A stretch of DNA of 64,000 nt from assembly GCA_008360955.1 (NCBI GenBank), contig LUCM01010028.1, positions 42,116-106,115 on the forward strand, read 5' to 3'. The translations under genes were made by a program, and so were the position numbers. This stretch comes from Fasciolopsis buskii. Lineage: Eukaryota; Platyhelminthes; Trematoda; Plagiorchiida; Fasciolidae. The notes below the pieces were generated by a model. That model was not told where the DNA came from and did no database searches. It saw only the letters and a list, made by a program, of their open reading frames with translations. Positions 24,201-38,200 of this stretch are shown here, piece by piece (position 1 is the stretch's first letter; the number at the start of each line of letters is the position of its first letter).

Positions 24201-27200
24201 TTTTTTTTAAATCGAAGTACTTTGGATGAGAAAGCCAGCGGATTTGGCGCTCATTGTAAGAAGCATTTATCAAAGAGAAATCTTAGGAAAGCATAACTGT
24301 AACTGCTACAAGAATGTTCTTTTCCAGTCTGTATTCTATTTTTCGACCGCAATGAACTACGTGATTAGTTTCAAGACTGATCAAACTTTTTTTATCCGTC
24401 TGCTTATAATCCGAGTTATTTTTTTGCTTATCACTTAAGTAAATAGCGAGTAAAATGGCGCTTTTTATGGCCTATCATTATTACTTAGTCATTGCACGTT
24501 TGCTTTCGTGATTCCCACCGTAGACCACTTCGGAAGTACGGTCCTGCCTATACCGTGGGTGGTGCTATTTGATTTCGCACACCGTATCGGGTACGAAAAA
24601 CAACAAGACTTCCTGCATTCACGTGGAAGGATTCATTTCTGCAGCACTTTTGTGGCCTCCGTTGGGAGCAAGTCCGAGAAGATTTATCCGTTGTTTTTAT
24701 TGTTTTCATTTTTAATCCCCTGATTAGCTTTTAGCTTTTCTAAGGATGATCTATACGCGCATATCGTTCCAACTTCTGGTGTGCCCTTTGTAACTTCCGC
24801 CGACTATTTCGTTACATCAGCTGGAACTGTCAGTTTAGTTCGTTTCGTGCAACCATCAACCTTGCACCAACGTGCTCTGGCTTTGGGTACTGCATCAGAG
24901 AACTAACTATTAAAAAAAGAACGAGGAATAGCGAATCTGTTCTCCCTAGCATGGAACTGACGTTTTAACGACCATCCGTGTCCATTTCATGAGTAACTTT
25001 ATATCTCATGATCAATTACCGTAGTGGTGACTAACTTCATGGCTGAACCACTTCCACGTCCTTTTTTCAAAGGTTGAGAGCAGATTTTCACAACCTATCA
25101 ACAGTTCGCTGTAACCACGGCCAGACTGATCGGTGCCACCGAAAGACTAATCGACAAGCTAAGCTATCGCTATTGCAATCCCAAAAGAAATCCCCGGGAT
25201 GACCACCTTTCTCAAGAGCAAGTCACTACCGGTGGATCGAGTATTAGTTGACACCGACTGCGAAACCATTACGAAGGATCCTGTTCTTATACAAGTTTTT
25301 TCGCCGAGATACATGGCGGGTACAGTGGATGGCTTTCCGTGTTCCCGGGTTAAATGATGTAGCCATTAACGCGATACCTACAGTACTGTTTCATAGAGAA
25401 ACACTCCATGGAAAACGAATTCAGAAACAATTATTTACAGACCAGATAAGTGAAGTCGAGAAGGGCAATTAGATTTATGCAACATTACCGTTTCACAAGC
25501 AGTCAGCATGACTGTCCGAGTTGTTCGTCGTGTTTGCTACCAGTAAATATGTTTCGTTCATATCTATAATTTCTCGTGTACTTACGATTAACAATTAAGA
25601 GAAATGGCCAGAACAACACGGTTTTTTTGCAGAAAAGATTTCTGACGATAGCTGAGAACAGCGCAGGTCGGCTCACATTCAGTACAATACAAAGTGTGCA
25701 CAAATTCAATACAGTTCAGTGAATCATGTGTGCTCCGTTATCGGGGTTCATCACATCAGAATTATGATGTTTACACCTAAAAAGTTTTGTATTCGTAAAA
25801 TGTAAGTTCGGCCTAGTGCGCAGAATACTTGAAGCTTAAGTTTAATGGATAGCCAGTGGAACGCACAAAGGATCACCTAAGTCGTAAAAGGAGCGGAAAC
25901 TGGAAGTCTCCATAACAATGGAGGTAGATCCGGAAGCTCCCGAACTCAGTCATTAGGCCTACTTGTTACAAGATCGATCTAGTTATCATTTTTATCACCA
26001 CGTGGGTGTCAAAAAATAACGAAAGATCCATCGCCCTCAAACCGTCTACCGATTCACGTATGAATGTTTAGTCGTCTGCAGTGACAAAACAGAAAGCAAG
26101 TAGTTGAACTTGTCCCAGTGTGGCTCCGAGATCACGACGACAACGTAGTCCCATAAGCTGAACGCAGTGACGTCATCAACCACGTCATGTCTGATCCCGC
26201 GGAATATTGCGTCTGCTTCCATAGATCACTCAGGACAATAGAGAACCCCAAAAACAGGAATGCTCACAGTTTCATTTATAAACCCGGTTGTCTGATTAGG
26301 TTGGTCTTACCTTGGTAACAGAACACCCCTCTCCCTCCTCCTGTTTGCTATCACTCTTTTAGTGTGACTTGTCATTTATTTCAATTTTATTACCGTTTTC
26401 GAAAATTGTTTTATTGACTAGGCAAACGGTCACTCTAACTGTGTCATGGGCGTGTACAAATATGGAGAAATTGTCCTGGATAATGTGCATAAACTCATAT
26501 TTAAAGTTTATTTTCTACCATTATCTTACTTTACTTTTACGTGCATAAACTGTAGCCATTTTCGTTCCTGTTAGTGCCATTGAACTACCGCAGTCCGTTG
26601 AGAGCGTAATGCATGAGACTTCAAACAGACTGAATGTAATATCCATCAAATGTCATTAGATTTACAAATAACTTTGTAGAGGGTGCTATACAACCTCGAG
26701 TAATTTCCGAAAAAATGTCAATGGTTTAAATCCGTGGGGAGCCAAATCGAATAAAAATAATATCAGGATACGGATAATCCCCTTCTTTAGGAGCATAGAG
26801 TCGATGGGGAACTACGATGAAATTCATATATATGGTTGTCAACGTTTCAAGGTAGAGTTAAGAAGTGCTCTTCCGTCCGCTGGTAAAGATGTACCACATC
26901 TGTAAAGTAAAATCGTAGGTCATCTAGACAAACCGTTTCTGGTTGGCATCCCGCTTTCAATTTTCCCCGATTTTACCGATGCCCAAAAATACTTGACCAT
27001 CAATGTAACACTTCAGATAACAAGTGTAAGAATCAATTTGTCTTGGTGGCCGGGAGATTTGTAGAGATCATATGAATGTAGCTGCAGATACAGTGCAAAA
27101 TAAAGTCAAACTTCTGATCAAAACAAAATAACTTATTTCTTCCATGAATAACCCAAACCAGACTATATATATATGCACAGTTACAAACAATTGTTTACGC

Positions 27201-29023
27201 GGTCATTTCCACGAATCACACTAGAATCTGCATTGCAGAAAATAGTATCACAAAGTGTTGAAATTGAAATCTGTGATTGCTCATTTCAACTAAGTTGGTC
27301 GACACGACCGGAGTCCACTTGATGGAAAAGAGAACCACAGTTGACTGTTAATGTGAACAGGCAAAGACACAGGTTGGTAACTAGGTTTACATGCACACAT
27401 ATGGTCGTGGCCAAAACACTCACACATACACACACAAGAAAACAGAACAACCAGCAAGATCACCGTGCCTGTGACAAATATTTGTCCTATTGTTTCCACA
27501 TAGTTTTGCATCACGAATGCCTTGCCGGCACTGCATTGTCATACAGTTTTGTATAGCATGCCCAATGCATCCTTGGTCGCACGTATCGATCGGTTCGTTT
27601 GTGGTGTGCGAAAGGACTGGTTTTTTGACGATCACTTGCTATTTGAATTCAGTGTAACAATCTCTACATCCGTTCTGCTCTATCCTCGGTTTTATCTACA
27701 CCTCTTTGTTACTTCATAAATAGACTAAAATCCGCTGTCACAAACTGATGAAATGAACATGGACCAAACAGTCGACTAACCTGAACTTCTCTTTTTTACT
27801 TCTGTTTACTCAAAGTCTACGGGAACACTTTTACCAATGTGCCTAACTGCAATCACCTTTGAAAGTTTTCTGATTCCAAAGGCCTTCTTACTTTACTAGT
27901 CACGACTTTCAGCATGACAAAATTTTTAAGTCATTCCGATAAAGCCTAAAAGTGTTTCTTAGTAAATATCACGAAATTATTTACAAGTTCATCTTATAAT
28001 GTCCGTTTTTAGACTGTAGTAAGACTTGTTAAACATGAGTGACTTCGGCTGTCGAAGTAAGCTGGTCTGAACACGAGAAATGGAATCCCACTAGAGTACC
28101 AAAAATTTCTTAGACATCTTTGGAAGACCCTTAGGAATGATCCCAGTATGCTTTCGCAAAAATTAACAAAGTAGTCGCTTGCCCAATAGAACGCTTCACC
28201 CCAGGATTATGCCTGTATTTAACAGATGATTGGTAATTAGTTATTTTACGTTACACGGTGTCTTACAATTAGTGTTGACCGTTAACAGCAGAATTACTAT
28301 TTAGGAGTGATTTGATTCCCATCAAAGCTGACGGCACCACGAGGTCACTTGAATGTGCTACGTTAGTCGCTTGGGCTACCATCACAACAATAGGGAGGTG
28401 GAGTAAACGCAATGAAATCATTTGGTGCTATCATGAAGTGAGAAACGTAGTGGTTACAACTCTTGCGCAATTCTCACTTCTGTGCTAAAGGCTATCCAAT
28501 GCCTTGAACTAACCAAGACCACCATTTGCAGAATGTTAAACGATTGAACTGTGTTAAGGGCTTCTTTTTTTAAACAGGATATAAATCACACCGGAATGTG
28601 ACCATGGGGTTATTCACATTTCGCTCGAAATTTTGCGGTAGAAGTTGCTCGTCTTATTCCGAGCTAGGTTACTATCGATAGTACATCCAACCTTGTCCAG
28701 ACAGAGCAGGAAGATACCTAAATGCTGCAAGTGTCAACGGATAAACAGTATGAAATAATGGGACACAAAACAAGGAGTACAATTAGCCTGCACAGCAGTG
28801 CAAAATGCCAAGCGTTCTAATTAGGCGAATTGTTAATTTTGTTGGTCGATGCATGGGAAGTGCTGACATGTAGAATGCTTGCAAACTCGACACTGCAAGC
28901 ACTAGGTTTTGTGAAAAAGTTGTCCCAGTTTATTTTTCCCGACACGAAGAAAATGAGAAGCTTTTCCAGCGGGTCAAGATAGAAGACACTACAGATAGAG
29001 GAAATGGTGTCATTGATGGGACA

Positions 29024-29200
29024 GAGGTGGCCAAGCGGATAAGATCGTGGCGTTTGGACGCGAAGGTCGCCGGTTCGAATCCGCAAACCGGCGGTCAACT
29101 TACCCACTTGGCAACCCTGTGCTAGCCGCGGACCCCTTCCTGAAAAATGATGTACGTTGTTATTTCATTAATAAAGGAAGCAAAAGACAAGACAAAATAG
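29024..29200 (+). repeat. tRNA-derived SINE, copy 2
   Basis: A box TGGCCAAGCGG (29028-29038) and B box GGTTCGAATCC (29072-29082) have tRNA spacing. Then comes the GGCGGTCAACTT junction shared with copy 1, a related body, and the tail ATAAAGGAAGCAAAAGACAAG. This copy keeps a more tRNA-like head than copy 1, possibly from a leucine- or serine-type tRNA (inference from the A-box context). Confidence 0.85.
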
Positions 29201-32200
29201 GTATATTACGAGTTTTTAAAAAACAAATGACTGAAGAAAACACTAAATTCCTCCAAAGAAGCTCCCCGTTGTGCTTCTGCAGAATTTATTAGGCATACTC
29301 TTTCGAGTAAAGTGGTTTTCTTATAGTTTGAACTGAAACCTGCTAGAGCACGCTTAGCTCCAGGGTATGGTTCATATAAAACGCTGTCACAACTTGAATC
29401 CTTGTACTATCAACGATATGTTTGATGTCCTTAAGTGATAATTCATTGAGGTGCTTGGACAATGAATACCATTTACGAATTTCGGTAACTACTTGGCTCA
29501 AGGGGCAAAAAATAACTTTGTGATGCAGTTGCTGGACATCATAATAAAATGATTAAAAAACATTGAAGAACAGCAACGAAACCCGTCAGTCACTGGTGTT
29601 TATCGATGCAGTATTTATAATAGTGTTGCTTTAAACTAGTGTGAGTAAATCCCACTTGGATTTTCTAAGCTGGATCTCAATGGGTCTCGGGTGAGACAAG
29701 ATTTTGACTAAAGTGAGTTTTCGGCTAAATTTATAGCATATCTGCTCGCTATGTAACACCAAAGTATACGATTTATTAACTAAAAGATGCGTGACTTCGG
29801 GAAGACAACAAACTGAAGCACCTTCCCTCAGACTGTTAAAAACAGGAGCGGAAAATGTCCATCTAACACGTTGTATGAATGTTGGAAGACCAAAATAGGC
29901 AATATGTGCTACGCCGATTCAAGTAGGTCCGATTGATATCAACTCCAGTAAAGGATACCAGTTCGCTTTGTCTATCACGAAAAGTCGCACGGATACTCGA
30001 TTGTCCTGGATTTTTCCAGATGCGGGGATCAAATAGGAAAAAGGGTGTTTGTTCCCACTGAGTACATCTAAGGTTCAACTGTCTACGTCTGTGACTATTC
30101 TGGGCAACAGAGTTTAGGATGGATGTCAAAGACCAGAGTAAAACCCAATTCATCAAATTTACCTAGTAGTGAGCATCCTGGTATTGCCACGTTTTGGATG
30201 GAATATCGTACGTCCAATTTTAGCCTTGTCCTAATCAGCCTACTTTCGATAAAACCGATTTATGCCGAGAAAATGTGCTTTCAATGATGACCACTGGAAA
30301 AATTCTATTTCTGGATCAGTTTGATTTTAAGTGCTGTATATTTGCGATGAGAAGGCAGCCCGCGGTGTTGAACAGAAAAAAATGTGATGGTAAAGGGAAT
30401 TATCATACGCTGTTGTCAAACTATGCGACAGTGATGATTAACTGTGTAGTGAGAATGACTATCTACGGGAGAACCTGTACTGAGTCATGACATCGCTAGG
30501 GGAAAACCGACGGATGTGTACTGTCTACAGAGGGATATTGTAGACTCATTTTCGGCTCTTTTCTCAAAAGAAACGGGGGTGTACACGAACACGATTGTCT
30601 CATAATCTTCATTGACCAAAGTATTTTGCGCAATCTTGCACCTGCAATATGGCAACTAACAAAACAGCTGAGTTGAAGTTACTATTTCCAACTGCGCAGT
30701 TGACATATTGGCAGAAATTTTATTTTTCATTTCTGTTCGTCCTCACCATGTTCGTCGCTACGTTTGACCTGTAGTGTAATTAAGTGGTTCTAGTGTAGTG
30801 CACAGAGAATCGGAGCTGCTTCGAGGGAGGTTGCAAGCTCCCCAATCTGGAGTACACAGAAATGAAAAAAGATAAACCTAGTAAACTTACTCAAGACGAT
30901 GCACCACCCACAAAATTTTAATCAGGACAGCTGCGTACGGTCGCCTTGTAATACTATGCTACTTCGAGTTTCTGGATCAGGACCACCAGTTCCTCTCGCC
31001 CACACACTGGTGTAATGGACCCTTCAGGCTGAGACCTAAAACATCCGGTCCTGTTAAAATTGATCATCCTTCCTCAAGGACATAAGACACTTATTGACAT
31101 GAATTGCCGTCATTGAATGAGTATTGAAGCTGACCGACACACTAATGTAATGAACTAACAAAAGCACTTTTCATTTGTTCCACTTACTGGAAAGCACAAA
31201 AATAATCAACAAAAGTTTTCTTTTTCTTCAGTTTCAACACTGGCCTTTCATTGAGCTTCGGCTAACCACGGCATATGATGGAAGATACGTTGATTTGCCA
31301 GTCCAGTCTTAGTGGTTTGAGTTTTCGGGATTAGCCACGGTGCACAATACCGAAAACCATGCAACAAAATTCTCGTCATTTAAACGGGAGAAATAAGCGC
31401 TTGTATTGTATACATTAGACCGCTAAATGTGCGTGGGAAAAGTTTCTCTCAACTCTTTTCCCTGCGAATTTCATGATGCAATTAGTGGGTCAGTGAAAAC
31501 GCTTTTTTCATTTGCCATCAAACCTGTGAAATCCGTACGATCACGTATTCTATTGGGCAGAGTAAACGGCTCTGAAATACATCTTACTATGCTGTTTGTT
31601 AATAGAAAGCTTGAAAACGGGTAGCTAGTTATATACGTTTATTAGGAATCACCATCCTGCTCTAATCGGGTTACGAATTCTGGATGAGTCGAGCGCAGTA
31701 GCCGGTCAGCTAACTTTGTCACCATCAGTTTATCGAACATTAATGACGGTACAGTGTTTCCAAGGCTTTTTAACGATGAGATGGACTGCAGTAGTGCACG
31801 ACAAAACACTTGTACATCACATTATATCCTATCGCATTCAGTTGTCCGACGTTAGTACAGCAGCCTTATTCAGCTACGGTGCAAACTCTATGGTCACTGG
31901 ACACAGAATCTATAATAAAGGTAGATATTCCTGTAAATATAAAAGGAATATACAAATAATTGCAGTAAAACGGTAACATTCAGTAGAAATACGAATTGTG
32001 GGTATTCCTTTAGGAAATAAGTAAAAAATATACATGGACTGAGAAACGGAAAACTGTTCCAGATGTCAAATGCCAGAATGTGGTGATTTAATCCGCTATG
32101 TTTGGAAATCGAAGTACTCGCGTTTGTGCTAATCGGAAACCAGCTCGAAGGGGTAACTTTGTTTCAGACGAGAAAGTACAGGCAGTCACGTACACCGGAA

Positions 32201-35138
32201 GTGATGGTGATGAATGAAGTTCGGAGGAAATGTGGAAATTTGTCTATGTACAAAAGATCTGTGGTTCGACCCTCTTTGGGAACTGCAAAGATTGCAAAAC
32301 GTCTGCCTTGAAGAGTATAAAACGTTTACATACTTGGCTACTGACAATCCAGCCAGCCTTTCTGAAACCGGTCTACCTCGTAAAGATTCAGGGCCCTGAT
32401 AACAGCCTTGGTGATGTACGCAGTACACCAAATAAAAAGCCGGGTGACGTTCAGAGCGACGAAAGTACTATGGGAATGCCAGCATATGACGTCAAAGATT
32501 CCTTGCTCTTAAATGGATCATTCTGCTTTTCTACTGACTTGCGAGGGAAGGCCGGTGATCAGGCAATCCCACAGTGCGCATTTGGCCAATGGGAACGGTA
32601 GCCCGGGCACCCCTTGATTCCAACTCCGAACCCGCTCCTGGCAATTCGAACAAGATTTCATCTCTGAAAATGTATCTGCATATTGTTTAAAGTGCTTCAT
32701 TTCCTTGCGAACGTAAGGTAGAAAGTGATGCGACCAGCACACGTCTTACAAAATGCGTAGGTTAAAGATTTTTCATATTTGGATGCATCCCACATTCATC
32801 AAAAAGGAAGTGAAGTGATGAACAAACAACGGTAAACAGTACAAAAAATGTTCCAGCAGAATAATTGACAAACAAGTAGCTTTGGTCCAAAATCTATCGA
32901 GAGACGTTGGCAAACTCGGGCTCATCTGTAAGGCTTATTTGACAGGCATTTACCAGGGTTACTGAACTGGTGACCACATTAAAGAGAGAGCACAAACAAT
33001 AATCAAGAACTGGTAGAAATATTTCCAAAAACCCTGTCCGGAAACTGTGTCAGGTTTTGTTGGCACGGTGGCCAAGACGTGTTGTCAATCCCATCTGATT
33101 AGCCCACGCTGGGATTTCTTAATCTCTATGAGGGAAACCTGAGGGCAGTTTAATATTCAAGTTTGGAATGGTTAATTTTGCTACCTCGTATAAGTAGGGC
33201 CCTGAAGTAGGTGGAACCACCCGGAAGCCAAAAACCGAAGGAGGATTAGAAAGTCTAATCGTACGGAGCGTAACCACCACTCAGTCACAAGGTGGAAATA
33301 ATGCCACACAAGGGATGAAAAATAACATGGTTTCTATGTAGCAAATTTCCTGGCGAATACTGTCATCTGGTGACGAGATTTGTCGATAACTTTTAAGAGG
33401 TCAATGGTGGTTTGTTTCTCTTTATCTGCGCCGGAATCAATTAGAAAGTAACTCCATAAAGAATCTGAAAAGCCTATTAATAAAGGCATAAAAATAAGGG
33501 CTGTGATGTATTAATGAATGTAATCAGACAATTATTAGTAATAAATTTACAGATCTTGTTCTGCACCCTTAACTACCATAGCTGTATTGCTTACGGGCAA
33601 AAGAGACACCTTGAAATTTTGCTCTACTGATTGTCTGAGTAAAATGATCAATATCAGCGACATAGATTGGATGCAGCTTTTCTACGGCCCACTGTAACAA
33701 TTAGCAGTTGATGTTATTTCAATCATTTGTCAAAACTGAAATCATGTTTTCTGTCAGATGCATTTTCATCACTTTGTCAATTTTTGCTGCCTGTAGTGGA
33801 TTTACGTTGTGTAGTCTTCTTTTCATTACCAATGTTTGATGAAGACACACGCAGAGTAATTTCCTCTTTGGAAAACAAAACTGAATCGTTTGTTTCTAAT
33901 CCCTTGAGAAGCCCGTTTTAACTTCACTCTTCCGCCAAATGGAAGTTATCATCGAATAGGAATTTTTTACTATGCTGTTCTGTAACCTAACCTGGGAAAT
34001 CATTTCCGGTCATACTAGGCTTCATGATCAGCTCGTGGGAAGCTAATTTACCCAGTATCATCTGTTGAACAGTTAATGAGTCAGTAAACTGCATTAGATA
34101 TACAACAAACCCATGGTGATATAGGCAAGGGCAAGTAGAAATGTCCCCGGTTGGGGTAGCCAGCTCAGCGATGTAGATAATCCATCGGATCGATAATCAC
34201 GAATATGCCCCAGTACCACATGTGAAAGTAACAGAGCACTGGGGCAGATAACAGTCAGCAATGGAGTCAGTTTTTGCCAGATTTTGGAAACCACCCATTG
34301 TAGTCTTCAATGCGTAGCACTGCTATGGTCGAAAAATGACCACATTTCAGGTGTTAGTGATGAAGGCAGAATACTGCTGTCGGCAGGTATTCTTCTTCTA
34401 AGTATTCTCAACATTCGGACAGAACAGAACTTTCGATTCTCGGCAGTTCGCTGCTTTTCGAACGAACGATTGGCAGCACTTCCATTTCAAATTTACGCTA
34501 GCTTTGTGCCGAGACAAGTAACCCGATAGCCTTGTCATTAATTTTGCATGCTGGATAATTGTTGCCGATCGTGAGAAATTTTTCTGACAAGTATATTTAT
34601 TTCCTTATATTTCGTTCTGTCTAGCGTGATAATCAAAGATGAAGTGTCATAGAGTGTCGAACCACTGTGGTTGCCAACTGAAGAACGTCGCAAATTTTCG
34701 TCACTGGTGTCGCTTCTTCGAATTCTCTACCAGTGGGCTGTTCCCCTAATTGGTAGCCTATGGCTGGCCACGAACTTAATGCAATTAACATTGGGAATAA
34801 AAAACTTTTGTTATTACTGTTAACATTAGCATCATTAGGAATTATCCTTGCATCGTGAAAATCTAGTTCAGTCACCGTGTTTAACTGAACAAACTAGGCA
34901 ATACAGAATCGGTATGGCATGTCAACCGTCAATCAACGTCTGATTCACTATAGGATCTCAATAAGCTTACACGTAAAATCTGATGGATAAACTTGAGAAG
35001 TGAGGCCACCAGCTTGGATGAGGCTAACAGTGTTCATATACCTTTATGGCTTCTGTACGTTACTGGTGGTTTCAAAGTTGTGAAATGGCTTACTGTGCCT
35101 TATTAATAACGGTGACCAACTCGTAAAACCGGCGACTT
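29201..35138. other. No gene recognised; non-coding
   Basis: Frames at 29863-30156 (minus, 97 codons) and 32230-32601 (plus, 123 codons) are the longest. Neither shows a family motif and the second has an equally open frame on the opposite strand. Treated as chance or old repeat sequence. Confidence 0.55.
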
Positions 35139-35295
35139 TCATTTGGTCAAAATCATAGTATGTCAACCGGAAGGTTGCGAGTTCGACCACCCCATCTCCG
35201 CCCAACTTCTCATTCAACAGACTGTGACTGCAGTCTTTGAGATAACGTACTTTGTCGCATCACTGATAAAGGAGGTAAAACGATTAAAGATAAGA
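35139..35295 (+). repeat. Diverged SINE copy 3
   Basis: A degraded B box (GAGTTCGACCA near 35180) follows GGAAGGTTGC, and is followed by a CCGCCCAACTTC block, a TAACGTACTTTG block and the family tail TGATAAAGGAGGTAAAACG. These are in the same order as copies 1 and 2. The A box region (TTTGGTCAAAATCATAG) is barely recognisable, so this is an older copy. Confidence 0.6.
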
Positions 35296-38200
35296 AGTTA
35301 TTACTGTCGGAAATCATAAGTTAGGTATAGAAATCATGTCAAACAGGAATTGTACCGGAGGCTGAAGGATTTCCAGTAAAACACCATATTCACTGCAATA
35401 TCCGGGCTAACTGTCAATGCTTATTTCAAAAGCCCCACTGCCGCAACACTAAACTTTCTACGGGCACAGGGTGTTGGTTTCAAAACAAACGATTCCTATG
35501 ATCAAGGCATCTTCCGTAGGTTGTAAAAAAGGGGGTCCGGTCAAATGGAGAAACAGAATTTCGATACCCGTCATATTTGAATACTAACAATTTCAGCCCT
35601 CTATGAAGAAACGTTTCATTATTTTTGCTTATCTTTCGTTCTAATCGGCTGTAGAAGGAGTCAGAAATACTGATGCAATCATGATGGACAGTCAAAGCAT
35701 TATTTTCGGTTCACACTTTTGAGATGTGGGAATCGTGTGGTCTAACATGCAAATCAGATTTCGCCACAGATTAACCAAACAGATCTGTTTTCGAACTTTC
35801 AATTTTATAAGATTGTTAACTTTTATTACTCGAAGCATAATGCTTAAGAGTTTACTAAAACTTGTCATGGATTTTATCCTCCTATTGCAACGCCTAATTA
35901 GCTCTTCTAACTTGACCTTACCGGTCGCTCCTACTGATCCTGGCCCGTACAAGACACTTTCTACGGGATCGCAGTTCAGCCTGTTGGAAAATGGAATAAG
36001 TTTTACCGAAAAGCACAGTCCATATGCTTGATTTGTTGGTTTTCATTTGCACTCTATGATGGGATTAATATGAAAGTTGACATCACATCACCGTCTAAGG
36101 TGTGAAGTTGAAATGTACGAAAACAAGTACATCATTGCCTCGGCTAAATCACAAGACAAATGAGTGAACCACAGATCAAGTGTACCAACCGAACAGGAAA
36201 GCTCATAATCTATTGTGAAAGCCTCAGCGCACACTGTATTCCAAAGTAGGAAATCGGGTATGGAGCACATAGTTGTTCCGAGTCAATGTTAACTTTAAAA
36301 TATGTAGACGATCATGTGATGCTCAACGACAGGCGGTGGACATTGGGCAGGAAAAAAATAATGGATTACTGGTCTGGAGGTAAAACATACGATAAGAAAT
36401 AAGCAATAACGCTGATGAACTGTACATAGCAGGGCAGATTAGACAATGTATCCACTTTACTTAAAGCATTAAAATAAAGAGAGAGCCAGTTTGACTAGAG
36501 TTTAGGGAGACAGTGATCGCGTTGCAGCATCCGACATTTGCGAGGGCAACCTGCGCGTAGAAATATATTCGTATTTGAAGAATTAACTAGCGCCATCTCG
36601 TCGTTGCGAAATCGGGCAAGCCATATGTAAGCACATCCAACTGTCCACACGTCACTCACGTGCCTGTGATACACAGCATGAAAAATACCGAATGGAAAAG
36701 GGGGGAAAGTCAGGCGGAACGGAGAATGAAACTGGGGTCAAACAGCTCACTGATGAGCAAGGCAACCCCAGCACGGATCATCGGTCGACAACGCTTGTCT
36801 GTTCACCCTGAGTATAAGTGCGTACTTGTGTCCGCTGAATTGATCCTGGTCCAGTGACCATTTGAGCACAACAAGACTGACCTCATCTAAGCGTTAATTT
36901 TTTCACAATAAAATGTGTTGTACAGTTATCTCAAAATAAAGTTATCTGAAGTTGGAGTTCTCGGTTTGCAAGCAGCGACTGAACAAGTTGGCTCAGCTTT
37001 CTATTTGGCAGTCTCATGGTGTACGGCTGAAAGTCTTCCAAGAGTGAGGTTCAGAAGGGCGTCGATGCTTTGACATCAACTTCAATCCTTAAAGATGTTT
37101 GGGATTAGTTCCGATAGTTGCTGGTTTTGTCCGAAAATGTAGTTGATATCATAACTGCAGGTAACTTGACACAACAAGGAAAGGCTTGTGGCAACCTAAA
37201 CTGATCCTCTGGGATAGAGCATTTTGATGTGACTAACAAAAATCAAAAACAGGTTTTTGAAAAAAATAATCAAGTAGGACAATAGGAAAAAATTTTTGTC
37301 ATCTCACCGAATGCATTTTCTTTGCTTTCTAAGGAATTTCTCAGAAAAGTCAAAAGTTGGTACAACTGACTTTACTCTCTTTCCTGGGGTTCCATACTCG
37401 TATCCAATGGTACCTCCATAGACTGTAACATATTACACAACAGTGCATTAGACCACATTTTTCTCATTTGCTTTGGGGCATTGTTCAGCTTTTTATAAAG
37501 GAACTGTTTGCAGCTTTACATGGTTAATGCTGAACCTATCCAGGAAACCCGGTTCCCCTCGACTAAAAAGAATATTCTCATCATTATTCCGCAGAATTAA
37601 CAGCACGATGACTGTGAAGAGACATTTTTCCTCTGCAGACCAAAGGACACGTGAAAGCATAGCGTTACAAAGTCTGTGTTGTACTACGTGCTTTCCTGAA
37701 ACGGGTGATTATTGCTCTGCTGTTGGTGTTTATTTGTTTTCGGCTGACAAAAGCAGATCCGTATTTATAGATGGAGGACAAAACACATCGAGCTGATCGA
37801 TTTTCACTCGTTGCAAAGCCACCCTACCTTATTCTCCAATTTTGTCAAAACAACTTCCCTCGTGCCTCCAGTCGGAGAATAATTCAATCTATCAAAATAT
37901 TTCTTTTCATTGTATCTACAGGAACCCGCACATTGCTTATTTCCGAAACAACCATTTGGGGGCTGTTAAATCTTTAGCCCCTCCAGGGCGGGTGTATTAA
38001 TTTAGGAAAGAGATGAAATGAAATGGAATTCGCGCCGAGATGCAGGCTGCGATAAGTTGGGGATTTTCCTTGTGAAGAGGAACAAAACAGTAACTTTAGT
38101 TATGTGAACAAGTTAAAAACACAAACCAATTTCCCAGATGCACTTAGAAGCCATTCGAAATTGAACCGCTCAACCATCATAGGCTGCTACTGAAAAGATT

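Larger units (their letters stand above)
16876..29023. other. Twelve-kilobase stretch without a recognised gene
   Basis: No frame in this stretch exceeds about 96 codons and none shows a family motif. It contains the hairpin-forming sequences at 17473-17553, 18246-18281 and 21209-21284 (listed separately), a T run at 24200-24209, a CA-type run at 27416-27442 that creates a spurious HTHTHT frame, and an AT run at 27163-27174. It may be intergenic or lie in a very long intron. Confidence 0.55.

Noticed and set aside
27341..27556. Frame with HTHTHT repeats
   Set aside because: Arises from a CA-rich simple repeat.
27700..27780. Hammerhead ribozyme, prompted by CTGATGAA near 27748
   Set aside because: The matching GAAAC core and the closing stems are not present. 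Other CTGATGA occurrences (for example near 36411) also fail.
32230..32601. 123-codon plus-strand frame
   Set aside because: No motif, an equally open antisense frame, and no splice signals.
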